Shown in pieces: positions 18,233 through 26,782 of a stretch of 64,000 bases of DNA. The notes beneath the pieces are model-generated. The model made no database searches and had not been told where the DNA came from. It worked only from the letters and a program-made list of their open reading frames with translations. Made by a program: the position numbers and the translations under genes. The stretch lies in NCBI RefSeq assembly GCF_026262505.1, contig NC_067208.1, positions 10,549,962-10,613,961 of the forward strand. The letters run 5' to 3'. Each line of letters opens with the position of its first letter. The first letter of the stretch is position 1. This stretch comes from Trichomonas vaginalis G3 (Eukaryota; Parabasalia; Trichomonadida; Trichomonadidae).

Positions 18233-18640
18233 CCAAGTTTGAGGCGGTTGAGGTTGGTTGTTGTTTACCCATTGTTGTGCATGGTTATATCCTCTGTTAA
18301 AGAATCTTTCACCTTGGTCCATATAGTGTCCTGCTTGGTTATAGTAGTCATTTGCTTTGTTATAATAGTTTCCTGCTTGTCTTCCTACATTGTCCATCCA
18401 TCCTTGAACTTTTCCTCTTGTTTCAGGATTTGGAATAAGATTTGCTGCATCTCGTGCTACATCCAACCTTTCTGTACAGTTTGTATAATAGGTTGTGCTT
18501 TCTTCTTTAAGTATACCTAATGTACTCAAATCTTCCTTCCAACTCCAAATACACCTCTGGCTATTGTCCCACTGCGGGCAAAAATCTGGATGCAACTCCT
18601 GCTAATGCGCCAAATAAAACCCCATTTCTTATAGGGTAAA
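18233..18640 (-). pseudogene. Glycine-rich amphipathic and Asn/Gln-rich small protein, block B
   Basis: The N-terminal region is hydrophobic and small-residue-rich (GVLFGALAGVASRFLP). It is followed by a cysteine-bearing stretch and an Asn/Tyr/Gln-rich tail (NYYNKANDYYNQAGHYMDQG) ending PQPPQTWGM. A short membrane-active N-terminus plus a low-complexity tail is the style of adenovirus pVI-like or pX-like minor virion proteins; that comparison is an analogy, not a match. It diverges from the integrase gene. Broken, about one break. Confidence 0.35.
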
Positions 18641-18642
18641 AA

Positions 18643-19600
18643 ATGACGAATCCAAACAAGGACCCCTATGTTCTAAAGCGACAAAGAAAGCACTCATGGG
18701 TAAAATCTTTAGTTCAACACCAAATGCTTGGTTTATGGATATCTTGGAAAACATTCCGAGAGTTAGAACAGATGGACCACCATACTGGCTAATATTTGTC
18801 GGTCAAAACACAAGATACTGTGAAGCCATACCATTACAGTCCAAAAATATTTTAGATGTGAAAACTGCTTTGACAATATTCGTTGACAAATACCATCCAA
18901 CAAAACTGACATCTGACTGTGAAAGTTCTTTCAAATCAGACGATATTAAAAACTATCTGCGTTCAAAAAATGTAAACCAATATTTCATTGTCGACCAAAA
19001 CCATTCTGCTCTTGGTGTCATTGACAGTTGTATAAAAATCTTAAGAGACTTAAACCAACACAAGGTGGTGAAGCAAATGAAATGTCATATGACGACAAGT
19101 ACAGACATTTCCCATGGCAAAGATGAGAACAAGTTTTAAATATTTACAATAGCCGTAAACAAAAAGGTTTGGGAAACCACTCCCCCGAAGAAATGAAAAA
19201 CAACCCTGACTTAGAGAAAGACTATATATTTAATAGTTTAGTCAAAAGAGACAAACAAGAAAGAATGCCAGGCTTCAAACTTCAGAAAGGTGACAAAGTA
19301 AAAATAGAAATACCTAAACGCGACCCATATGAAAATACTATTGACTATGACAACAATGGGAACTCGACAGGTACTCGCATTCGTGTTCGTAAAAATAGAA
19401 GAAAGTATACAAGAGAATATTATGAAGTTTTAGGCAAACATGGCAAAATGTACAGACTGCAAGCAGAAGATAAAACTACTATTGTCAGACCTCGTTTCAA
19501 ACTTGTTAAGGTTCAAGGTGGTATACTTTCAAAGACAGTTCCTAACAAATATAAGACAACTCCTGACGAATATGCTAAAGAAGTTGAAAATGACGACTAA
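18643..19600 (+). pseudogene. Polinton integrase (rve), block B
   Basis: A retroviral-type integrase that would insert Polinton DNA. The catalytic core can be read: an acidic residue in WFMDILENIPRV, a strand and helix typical of the family, LTSDCESSFKS with the second acidic residue, and HSALGVIDSCIKILRDL in the position of the third. Downstream is the C-terminal SH3/chromo-like part (KLQKGDKVKIEIPKRD and then YYEVLGKHGKMYRLQ). About 320 residues in all, the normal size. It is divergent from the minus-strand genes to its left and converges on the fibre gene. Broken, about one or two breaks. Confidence 0.75.
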
Positions 19601-20274
19601 GCATTTCTATAACCATGCGTAAACTGTCATGTAAGGTGGCATGTAGTCTTTACTCTGTCCGTTGTTTGCGTATAGCCTGAAACGCGATGTGTATGGCTTC
19701 CTCCTACCTCAGTGTTACTCCAGTAACAATTTATAGCAAACTTAACGTCCTCTTTAACATCATATCCTTTACCTTTTGTCATTCCTGACCAATCCCAAAA
19801 TCTATGACTATGCAACCTGCTTCAGATGTACTTAAATTTATGTAGTGACTGTGCGCAGGTAAATTTGCACCTGAAATCGTTTTACTTCCGCCTGTTTCCT
19901 TTGAAGAGTTTGCACAATACAAAAACCTGTCGACTATTTGAGTCCAAGTTCCAAAACCAAGTACTACTTCTGGTTTGGTAGAGTTCATTGACGTGTAAAT
20001 AGAACCTATAGGATATAGTGTTTGAAGTATTTCTGTCTTTAACGTTTGAAGCTCTGTTTTGTCAGCTTTCTTATCATATAAATCTTGAGCAGTGAATTTA
20101 ACTTTTTTTTCATCCTCCATGACATAGACATTTCTACATCTAATGTATTTCATCGTTGTTATGTCATCCTCCGATGTTAAACCTTGTGGAAAGTTAGGAG
20201 GTTTCCAATTTAATACATCCCACCAGTTTCTTCAACCGTTCCTTCAATATTTTCTATACCAACAGTTGCGAAGA

Positions 20275-20757
20275 AATCGTGTGTATGTCCAACGTCACTT
20301 TTCCTGTTTAAGGTTTCTTGTAAGTTTGTAATATTTGCAATGGTATGTGTATGTCCAACGTCACTTTTACTGTTTAAGGTTTCTTGTAAGTTTGTAATAT
20401 TTGCAATGGTATGTGTATGTCCAACGTCACTTTTACTGTTTAAGGTTTCTTGTAAGTTTGTAATATTTGCAATGGTATGTGTATGTCCAACGTCACTTTT
20501 CCTGTTTAAGGTTTCTTGTAAGTTTGTAATATTTGCAATGGTATGTGTATGTCCAACGTCACTTTTACTGTTTAAGGTTTCTTGTAAGTTTGTAATATTT
20601 GCAATGGTATGTGTATGTCCAACGTCACTTTTACTGTTTAAGGTTTCTTGTAAGTTTGTAATATTTGCAATGGTATGTGTATGTCCAACGTCACTTTTCC
20701 TGTTTAAGGTTTCTTGTAAGTTTGTAATATTTGCAATGGTATGTGTATGAGTCTTTT
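20275..20757 (-). repeat. 66-bp coding tandem repeat, seven units
   Basis: The unit boundary TGGTATGTGT recurs at 20,341, 20,407, 20,473, 20,539, 20,605, 20,671 and 20,737, exactly 66 bp apart. Units are nearly identical except for one base that gives Arg or Ser in the fibre protein. Along the array the order is R S S R S S R, so the array grew in blocks of three (198 bp). Confidence 0.9.
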
Positions 20758-20848
20758 TAGAATATTCTTTGTCAGCTCTTGTCACTTCACTTGACATTTT
20801 ATTGTCAACATATGTTTTGTGCTAGTTCAGGATGAGTATGTTCTTTTG

Positions 20849-21030
20849 TTGCATATGTTGCATCTGCTCTGTCATGTTCTTCTTGAACTTTTTCAATGAC
20901 ATACTCTTTGTCAGCTTTGTTGTCAACATCTGCTTTCGTTGCATATGTTGCATCTGCTCTGTCATGTTCTTCTTGAACTTTTTCAATGACATACTCTTTG
21001 TCAGCTTTGTTGCCAACATCTGCTTTCAAA
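20849..21030 (-). repeat. 90-bp coding tandem repeat, two units
   Basis: The word GTTGCATATGTTGCATCTGC occurs at 20,849 and again at 20,939. The two 90-bp units code for the pair of KADKEYVIEKVQEEHDRAD repeats in the fibre gene and are nearly identical. Confidence 0.85.
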
Positions 21031-21295
21031 AGAAGTTCATCTATAGGTTTCTCGTTTAAAGTTCCTTTTGTTGGATTTACACAGACAGTATGGTTCTTAT
21101 TGTCTTGAAACAGAAACTCGTCTGTCATTGGGTTTAATGTCAGTTTTAAGTTTCCTTCTTTCAATGACTCAGATATCTTAGAATAGTTTGAAAAGTTTGT
21201 TGTGTTCTTATTTAGAGCTTGCAAAATGAGTTGTCGGTTGTGTTGTATTTCTCTCATAGACCTGTTTCTTTCGACATTTTTATTCTAGATAAAAT

Positions 21296-22144
21296 ATGCT
21301 TTCAATAGAAAAAGAAAATTCAAGAGTTGCTACAACTAAACCATTAGATGAACTTTTTACTAACGTCGGTCAAAAGTTTGAGACAGAGACCGTAAAGCAT
21401 GAAGGCTATCGTTTTGACTACCCGTTAAGATGGCTAAGAGACCCATCCGTCACAAAAGCTATTGGCTTTCGTAGAATGAAGTTTGTGTCTGTAGAAGATA
21501 AAAGTTTTCCATTTATTGTAAGGTTTCATATAGATTATATATCTGAAGGGAAACGAAAAATGTGGGAAGAAATTGAGCTAATACAAGTTGACCTTTCATC
21601 TTCTCTACAGACTGCGTTAAAAAATATAGAAGATAAAATAAATTCATGTTATGCAAAATATGCTGATGAATATGCAAATACCGAGAGCACACTTTATGTG
21701 AGAATTGTATATGACAAACAAAATTCACAAGTGTCATTTCAAATCTACGAAGACAATCCAAAGAAAGACGAACAAATATATACAGAATTCACTGCAATGT
21801 CATGGTATTATTTGCAAAGAATGTTAAATCAGAAAGTCGAACTTCCTTTAGCAAATATTTACAGTCGATATGCAAGAGATGAACCATATTTATTTAAAGA
21901 TGTTTTCGACCCAGCTGCTATTATTGTTCATGCTTCATTTTCTGGCGCCCAAAACTCTTTCTTATGCTTGGCAAATGACTTTTACGAAAAACCTACAAAG
22001 TTATACGAACCACCAAGTGGAAGTATTTCAGACTTTCAAGTATGGTTTACTACAGATGGAAGAAAAAGAATAATTCCATTATACCATGCGTTTTACTTAG
22101 AACTTAGTTTCATATACAACTACTATCGAACGATAAAAATATAA
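21296..22144 (+). CDS. Penton-like or capsid-associated protein, block B
   Basis: 282 residues from the ATG at 21,296, preceded by TTCTAGATAAAAT. Beta-rich throughout. The C-terminal part (IIVHASFSGAQNSFLCLAND, then YEPPSGSISDFQVWF and IPLYHAFYLEL) matches the end of the minus-strand gene in element C at 27,489-28,370 (LSIGGIWSRENIVIK, NFVSKFNIRLVEPSS, LIIEMILIAY). It lies between the fibre gene and small virion-like genes. A particle protein, perhaps the one that anchors the fibre, is plausible; I cannot name the family with certainty. Looks whole. Confidence 0.5.
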   Translation: MLSIEKENSRVATTKPLDELFTNVGQKFETETVKHEGYRFDYPLRWLRDPSVTKAIGFRRMKFVSVEDKSFPFIVRFHIDYISEGKRKMWEEIELIQVDLSSSLQTALKNIEDKINSCYAKYADEYANTESTLYVRIVYDKQNSQVSFQIYEDNPKKDEQIYTEFTAMSWYYLQRMLNQKVELPLANIYSRYARDEPYLFKDVFDPAAIIVHASFSGAQNSFLCLANDFYEKPTKLYEPPSGSISDFQVWFTTDGRKRIIPLYHAFYLELSFIYNYYRTIKI

Positions 22145-22148
22145 TTTT

Positions 22149-22391
22149 TTAATACGGTTGAGGTGTTGGATTTGGTTGCCAACTAGACTGTGGTGCAGGT
22201 TCAGGCTGTTGTATAACAGGAGCTTGTTCTTCTGGTTCAGGGTCTTTAGGTATAATACCAACGAACTGACCTACTCTTTTACCAATATTTTTGACTCCGT
22301 TCCAAATTCCTCTTCTACGGTTTTTATTCCATTCCATATACCTCTTCCAACATTTCGAAAGAAGTTTCCTATTCTTCCAAAGAAACCCATT
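22149..22391 (-). pseudogene. Amphipathic pVI-like small protein, block B
   Basis: Opens MGFFGRIGNFFRNVGRGIWN, an N-terminal helix with large hydrophobic residues on one face and Arg/Asn/Gly on the other. The motif GIWNG is repeated soon after, and the tail is proline/glutamine-rich (QQPEPAPQSSWQPNPTPQPY). This is the pattern of membrane-lytic capsid-internal proteins such as adenovirus pVI; the resemblance is in design, not in a measured match. Broken, about one break. Confidence 0.45.
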
Positions 22392-22409
22392 TTACTATAT
22401 GTAAAAATC

Positions 22410-22772
22410 TAATGTCCGCCTAGTCTCTTACGTTTCCTGTTGAGTTCCATAGCATTCTTTAACTGGAGCTCATACATTCTATTTCTCCTCTGTAGAAAAC
22501 ATACTCTGGGTCAACTCCTGTGTTCGCGTCATCTGCATAAAGTTGTTTATATCCCACTTCGGGGTTTGTATAAAACTCTTCCATCTCATATTTGCATACC
22601 ATGGTGGCAAACCTAACGCAGCGTCATTTGACATGGCAGTTTGCATTTGTACATCTGTTGGCACTTGACCATAGTTTGCCATTGCAGTTTGTGTATTCTA
22701 ACTTCATTTGGAATATTCTCTGGGTTTGGTTGTCCAGGTTGCTGTGCATTCGCTAAGTTCTGTGCGTCCATT
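22410..22772 (-). pseudogene. Unrecognised small protein, block B
   Basis: Opens MDAQNLANAQQPGQPNPENI at an ATG preceded by TATTTTTATCTAATATTAA, one of the clearest examples of the T-run leader. The body (MSNDAALGLPPWYANMRWKS, then FMQMTRTQELTQSMF) is polar and methionine-rich, and the end is basic (LNRKRKRLGGH). Unknown family; it lies among likely particle genes. Broken, about one or two breaks. Confidence 0.35.
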
Positions 22773-22794
22773 TAATATTAGATAAAAATATCTC

Positions 22795-22926
22795 TTACGA
22801 GTACATATGCTGAACATTTGCAGGCATTGGTTCATCTTCATATTCTCTATATCTTTCTGCCACGTCAAATAAGTAAATGACACAATGGAAAAAACCTAAA
22901 ACAAGTAGTCCTATTTCAAACCACAT
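22795..22926 (-). CDS. 43-residue one-pass membrane protein, block B
   Basis: ATG at 22,926, stop at 22,797-22,795. It opens MWFEIGLLVLGFFHCVIYLF, a clear membrane segment (residues 2-20), and the remainder is an acidic and polar tail (DVAERYREYEDEPMPANVQH). Very small, but the codon phase, the TTTTACTAGTAAGTAA leader and tight packing with its neighbours support it. Small membrane proteins of this type also stand next to capsid genes in blocks A and C. Looks whole. Confidence 0.5.
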   Translation of the reverse strand: MWFEIGLLVLGFFHCVIYLFDVAERYREYEDEPMPANVQHMYS

Positions 22927-22934
22927 TTACTTAC

Positions 22935-23727
22935 TAGTAAAATTTCTTTGTTATGACACTTTCTCCAGTTTATAGGACCTCTCTCATATTCTATCTTATC
23001 GTATCTAAACTCATAGTCATGTATGTCCTCTAACCATCTCATGACACTTTCCAAACCACTTTTATCGGATGTAAAAAAAGCATGGATGGTTATGTAAAAC
23101 GTCTAAAGTTTCTAAAGAGTCTCTCAAAGTCCAGTCTACTTGGTATTGAAAATCCATGTGTTTATAGAACGGCGGGTCCACTATAAAGAAAACATTTTCC
23201 TTGTCTTTATATTTTTCATACAACTCTGTCCAATGACATCTCACAAACTCTATACCCTCAATATATTTTTCTATGTTCTCTTTGAAAACATTTGTATAGT
23301 TAAGATATAAAACTTTTGACATAAGTGTTTCAATGTCATGAACTCTTATAGCACCACTATATAATAGTCTAGCAGATATACTATCCCAGTCAATATACTC
23401 TGCCTTTTTCAAACCTCTCTGACAGTATTTTTCTTATCTAATGGTATACGTTCCATCTTAACCTATAGGTATCTTTTCTTTTAACTCTTTCAATATTTTG
23501 TTTGTGTCTGGAATATGTTTGAGACGGTCCTATAGTTGTCGAAGTCATTGCATATAATCTTTGAGTCAGGAAATATTGTATGGCACAAATGAGATATATA
23601 GAAACTTCCACCGAACAAGTCTACAAATGTTAGACCATTCGGTAGTTTCTTAAGTTCTCTCAATAAGAATATCTTTACATCTACTCTTATTTCCAAAGAA
23701 GGGTAACGGTGGTTTTGTAAAATTCAT
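22935..23727 (-). pseudogene. D12-class DNA adenine methyltransferase, block B
   Basis: An N6-adenine DNA methyltransferase of the Dam/D12 class. It opens MNFTKPPLPFFGNKSR, the family's N-terminal 'PFFGxK' signature. Then come the AdoMet-binding motif FVDLFGGSFYISHL, an acidic motif II region (SKIICNDFDNY), and the catalytic motif IV as VDPPF (DPPY in most members; F for Y is tolerated in some). About 260 residues in all, close to the family's usual size. N6-methyladenine is known in Trichomonas DNA. Here the enzyme could mark element DNA or counter a restriction-like defence, which is speculation. Broken, about two or three breaks. Confidence 0.75.
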
Positions 23728-23860
23728 TTTATATATATAATAAAAATGTTTTTTCCTGAAAAATCAGAAAGAAAGTGACAAAACATGAAAACATATATAT
23801 TTTGTGAAAAAGCTCCTGGAAGACCCGTATATAAGAACTTCATTTATACTAAACATCTTC

Positions 23861-23893
23861 GGGGCTAGAGGGCACGAAGTGCCTGGAAGCCCC
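23861..23893. other. Strong hairpin before the T-run
   Basis: GGGGCT at 23,861-23,866 pairs with AGCCCC at 23,888-23,893, and inside this AGGGCA can pair with TGCCT around a CGAAG loop. It is the most GC-rich stretch for kilobases around and abuts the T-run. It could be a structured RNA or DNA element at the edge of block B; no known family recognised. Confidence 0.6.
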
Positions 23894-23895
23894 AC

Positions 23896-23899
<4 letters not shown>

Positions 23900-23958
<59 letters not shown>
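23900..23958 (+). repeat. Run of 59 thymines at the block B/transposon junction
   Basis: An uninterrupted T-run, or a poly-A tail read on the minus strand. On its left is the GC-rich hairpin; on its right the sequence enters, without any spacer, a segment that is repeated at 60,571. The exact length in an assembly is unreliable. It marks a junction between two unrelated DNAs. Confidence 0.8.
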
Positions 23959-23959
<1 letters not shown>

Positions 23960-24831
23960 ATTATGATTGAATTATGCATTCTTCATCTTGAATGAAAATA
24001 TATTTCATTGACAATAAGCGATATTCGTTTTTGGAATAAAAATCTCAAAATGTCCATAAGCATACGAAACTTCACTATATGTATTTAAATTAAAACAAGA
24101 GATATCAAAGAATCATAATTCTCAAATAAACTGGTATAATGTCAGTAAAATGCAGGATTTAATATGGGCAGCATGTTAATGCGAAAAACATCAAAATTGA
24201 GTTAAGCTGCGTGCCGATAAAAGTTGAAATGAGCGGATAGAAAAAGCACGTTATTTTGGATGAAATGTGTAATTGTTATAGACCGAAAATAGATTTTTTC
24301 GGTTTTCTCTTCAAATAATTGAAAGAATGATACTATTATAGGTTTATTATTTATATAGCATATAATCATGCTATAGCCGAAAATTATAAGTTTTGAGAAG
24401 ATTGAATATAACACAAATAAATTTGAATGTAAGTTAAATTGCTTGTTGTTTTTAATAGGCATTTAATGAGAAATCCAATATTGCAAAATTCAAATTGAAT
24501 ATGAAAGAACAGAAAAGTCATTCTTTTCAAATTTCGAATATGTTTCATTGTATTTATAATTATACGGCAAATAAGATATTTAAACTTGATTTTTGAAGGA
24601 AAATTCACAAAATTGAATAAATTCAAATAATTTTTATTCAAAAATAAACTAGTTATTTGAGTTTAATACTAATTATCTATTCAAACTACAAAGTTTGTAA
24701 TTTAAAATATTTTGTGAGATCAGATTGAATTAATTCAAGGTTCTTTTCAATTAATATTAATGACATATTACGCATTTTCGAACATTCTAAACCAAATATA
24801 TAAAAATGTGGAGAGACGAATGTTAAATTTG
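23959..24831. repeat. Duplicated AT-rich flank of transposon copy 1
   Basis: The same sequence, in the same orientation, is found at about 60,571-61,443 and, inverted and interrupted by a foldback element, at about 56,098-58,230. No gene is supported: the few short frames across it are not conserved between copies. It is part of a larger duplicated unit, not a transposon end. Confidence 0.8.
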
Positions 24832-25188
24832 CTAGACATGGGGGAGTTGTCTGCAAAGTTTAGCTCTTATCTCTAACAAAAAATTAATTTTTAAAAAAAT
24901 GACCGAATACGTTTCACAGCGAGAAAAAAATAAAAGGCAAGATAGAATTTTCTAGACATAAAGAAGTTGTTTACCGAGTTTTAGCTCTTATCTCTAACAA
25001 AAAATTAATTTTTAAAAAAATGACCGAATACGTTTCACAGCGAGAAAAAAATAAAAGGCAAGATAGAATTTTCTAGACATAAAGAAGTTGTTTACCGAGT
25101 TTTAGCTCTTATCTCTAACAAAAAATTAATTTTTAAAAAAATGACCGAATACGTTTCACAGCGAGAAAAAAATAAAACTTTACACTGA
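24832..25188 (+). repeat. Left terminal array of copy 1, three 120-bp units
   Basis: Each unit runs from CTAGACATAAAGAAGTTG through TTAGCTCTTATCTCTAAC, AAATGACCGAATACG and TTTCACAGCGAG. The outermost unit is a variant (CTAGACATGGGGGAG...TCTGCAAAG). The inverted counterpart is at about 48,770-49,040. Confidence 0.85.
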
Positions 25189-25350
25189 TTTTAATTTTCA
25201 TTTCCAGTCACTTTACTTATTTTTTTTATTTTTTTCATTTTAATTATCAATTTTTTCATAATACGTTTATTTACGTTACCTTTTCTTTATTCTTTGAATT
25301 CCATACTACACACTTATAGAATATTTTGATTGTTAACGTACTTCATTAGA

Positions 25351-26108
25351 ATGAATCCTTACAAAGGGTATGTCGATCGAATTTACCTAATTGGTATTTC
25401 CAATCAGATTGAAAAAGGTAAAATGACAGGGGAAGCAGCTTGCACCCATGTTCCCATCGCCCAACCCTTCAATCAAATGATTTCAAATATTTAGATGTTT
25501 CAAAATCTTTTTTACAAAATCAATTTAGCTTACAGAATATCCCATTGCCTAAAGGCAAGAAAGTCGTAGGGTCAATCCCTACGACCAAATCAAAGCTCTT
25601 GCTGTGATACATGACCACTGGGCCTTTCCCTGTGGTCAAACAAAACAATGGAAACGTTTTGAAATTACAACAAAATTGATGTATCTTATAGAGAAGTACG
25701 CAGATACTTCAAAGAAAATCATTTCACCAAGACGCGATTAGAGCATGCCGGGCCAGAAACAGCAGTAAGATATTTGGCGCTTTCACCCAATCTTATCTGG
25801 CACGCAGATGTTCATTATTTTTAGGGGTGTTTCGTGGCCAGTATATTTATGGCATAATCGACGATTTTAGCCGCAAAGTCCTAGCGTGATACAAATACCA
25901 GATATGCTGGCAGCGACGACAGCGAACGTTGCGGCTTCCGCCTTCATTGAATTTGGCGCCCCTTATTGTTTCTGGACCGATAACGGTTCAGAAAATAGGG
26001 GAGCCTTTCAAGATCTACTTGATCTTTGGGGCGTCCAATGGCGGCATACAGACTCTCATTCTCCCTACCAAAATGGGAAGATTGAGAGATTCTGGCCGAC
26101 ATTGGAGC
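25351..26108 (+). pseudogene. IS481-like transposase, copy 1, 5' part
   Basis: It begins at the ATG at 25,351 (MNPYKGYVDRIYLIGISN) and runs to the Polinton insertion just after the catalytic glutamate region; the remainder is at 48,144-48,361. Compared with the whole copy 3 it has about seven one-base indels. These are mostly in homopolymers (for example CGCCC for CGCCCC near 25,460, GTTTTG for GTTTG near 25,657, TTTCGTGG for TTCGTGG near 25,832, and GTGATAC for GTGTATAC near 25,887), plus substitutions near 25,430. It is therefore a dead copy as assembled, but the pattern is also what consensus errors look like. Confidence 0.85.
26104..26108 (+). repeat. Target duplication GGAGC, left side of Polinton C
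   Basis: GGAGC directly precedes the element end AGTTAGTATGG. The same five bases directly follow the other end at 48,139-48,143, and the uninterrupted transposon copies have GGAGC only once at this point. Confidence 0.9.
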
Positions 26109-26335
26109 AGTTAGTATGGTTATGTTGGGTATGGTGGCACTGCGTTCCACCTTAACCAAGTTAACCTTAAATATTTACAAAACCAGTAACGTATATTTTA
26201 CAACACAAACGACAACACTAACTTAACCTTAAATATTTACAAAACCACCACCCACTTCACTTCACTAACGAACTCACTAATGTAAAAAAATAAACGTTCT
26301 CACTATCGTTCTCACTAACGACTTCACTAATGTTC

Positions 26336-26620
26336 TCATAAATTTTCCTCAATATCTTCATCATCAGTGTTAACCCTATTGTAGTCATACTTGAAGCCAT
26401 AAACTTTCTCTAACTTCTTAACGTACAATTTACATAACTTACCTTCGTCATCGTATGGTTTAATGATATAACTATTTCTATCTTTATAAACAGTCAGTGT
26501 ATAGTCAACTGGTCTCGGATGTATTTGAAAGAACATGTTATGCTCAGGAAGGAAGAATAAATGTTTAAATGTATGTTTGTTATACTGTGGAATTCGAATG
26601 AGTTGCTTTTGTTCTGTCAT
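26336..26620 (-). CDS. 94-residue TIR gene, left copy
   Basis: ATG at 26,620, reading MTEQKQLIRIPQYNKHTFKH and ending in an acidic tail (NTDDEDIEENL). The centre is a compact beta-rich stretch (DYTLTVYKDRNSYIIKPYDD). The same protein, identical in every residue, is coded in the other TIR at 47,626-47,910, facing inward-to-outward in mirror fashion. The leader is TTTTTATTTGGATGTAA. Function unknown; a role in end recognition or replication is conceivable because of where it lies. Looks whole. Confidence 0.7.
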   Translation of the reverse strand: MTEQKQLIRIPQYNKHTFKHLFFLPEHNMFFQIHPRPVDYTLTVYKDRNSYIIKPYDDEGKLCKLYVKKLEKVYGFKYDYNRVNTDDEDIEENL

Positions 26621-26705
26621 TTACATCCAAATAAAAATTTTCAGTAAAATATAAAAATAAACTTAAAAATAAATGATATCACCACCCTCACACGTATGAA
26701 AACAT

Positions 26706-26782
26706 AGCCCAAAAATAAATTTAGGTGAAGTGGTGAAATCTCACCTCTTTTTTCACCTCTTTTTTCACCCGTTGAATTCATT
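26706..26782 (+). repeat. Structured intergenic repeat, GGTGA version, copy 1 (in the left TIR)
   Basis: AAAAATAAATTTAGGTGAAG leads an inverted GGTGA/TCACC pair and TTTTTTCACCTC direct repeats, closing in GTTGAATTCATTG. The layout matches block A's repeats, but with a different repeated word. Confidence 0.8.

Larger units (their letters stand above)
19627..21278 (-). pseudogene. Phage tail-fibre-like protein with tandem repeats, block B
   Basis: A long fibre-type protein. The N-terminal part (KLTLNPMTDEFLFQDNKNHT) is followed by two 30-residue repeats (NKADKEYVIEKVQEEHDRAD), then seven 22-residue repeats (GHTHTIANITNLQETLN and so on), and a C-terminal domain reading YPIGSIYTSMNSTKPEVVLG and FGTWTQIVDRF, which is the collar or tip domain known from bacteriophage tail fibres. 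HTH-rich repeats of this kind form trimeric shafts in phages. Element C has a related gene at 31,322-34,325 whose last 200 residues are close to these. A receptor-binding fibre is the natural reading. Broken, several breaks. Confidence 0.7.
11640..23760. mobile_element. Polinton block B (possibly two joined elements)
   Basis: Polinton fossil recognised by a decayed protein-primed polymerase (about 15.3-17.4 kb), an integrase (18.6-19.6 kb), fibre-like and penton-like genes and a D12 methyltransferase. The left part (11.6-17.4 kb) is visibly richer in G and C and has a different style of 5' leader from the right part, so two elements may be joined near 17.4 kb. No TIR or target duplication was found for the block. 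Broken: the polymerase, integrase, fibre and methyltransferase are clearly so, while several small genes look whole. The right end is placed just before the hairpin and T-run at 23,861-23,958. Confidence 0.65.

Noticed and set aside
20340-20750. Cysteine-rich repeat frame (CVCPTSLLLFKV) on the plus strand
   Set aside because: Antisense reading of the 66-bp fibre repeats; the minus-strand product has a recognisable fibre pattern.
20275-20757. CRISPR array
   Set aside because: Units are 66 bp and contiguous with no unique spacers, they are in phase with a protein, and the setting is eukaryotic.
19627-21278. Bacterial or phage contamination
   Set aside because: Although the fibre domain is phage-like, it is continuous with a Polinton integrase and other Polinton genes of the same composition, and occurs in two separate elements.
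23861-23958. Bacterial rho-independent terminator
   Set aside because: Hairpin plus T-run looks the part, but the T-run is far too long and the genome is eukaryotic.
23764-23995. Poly-Lys/poly-Phe frames
   Set aside because: Both are translations of the 59-base T-run.
24202-24641. Minus-strand frames in the transposon flank
   Set aside because: The equivalent sequence at 60,996-61,184 and 56,356-56,607 does not keep the same frame, and the composition is that of AT-rich non-coding DNA.
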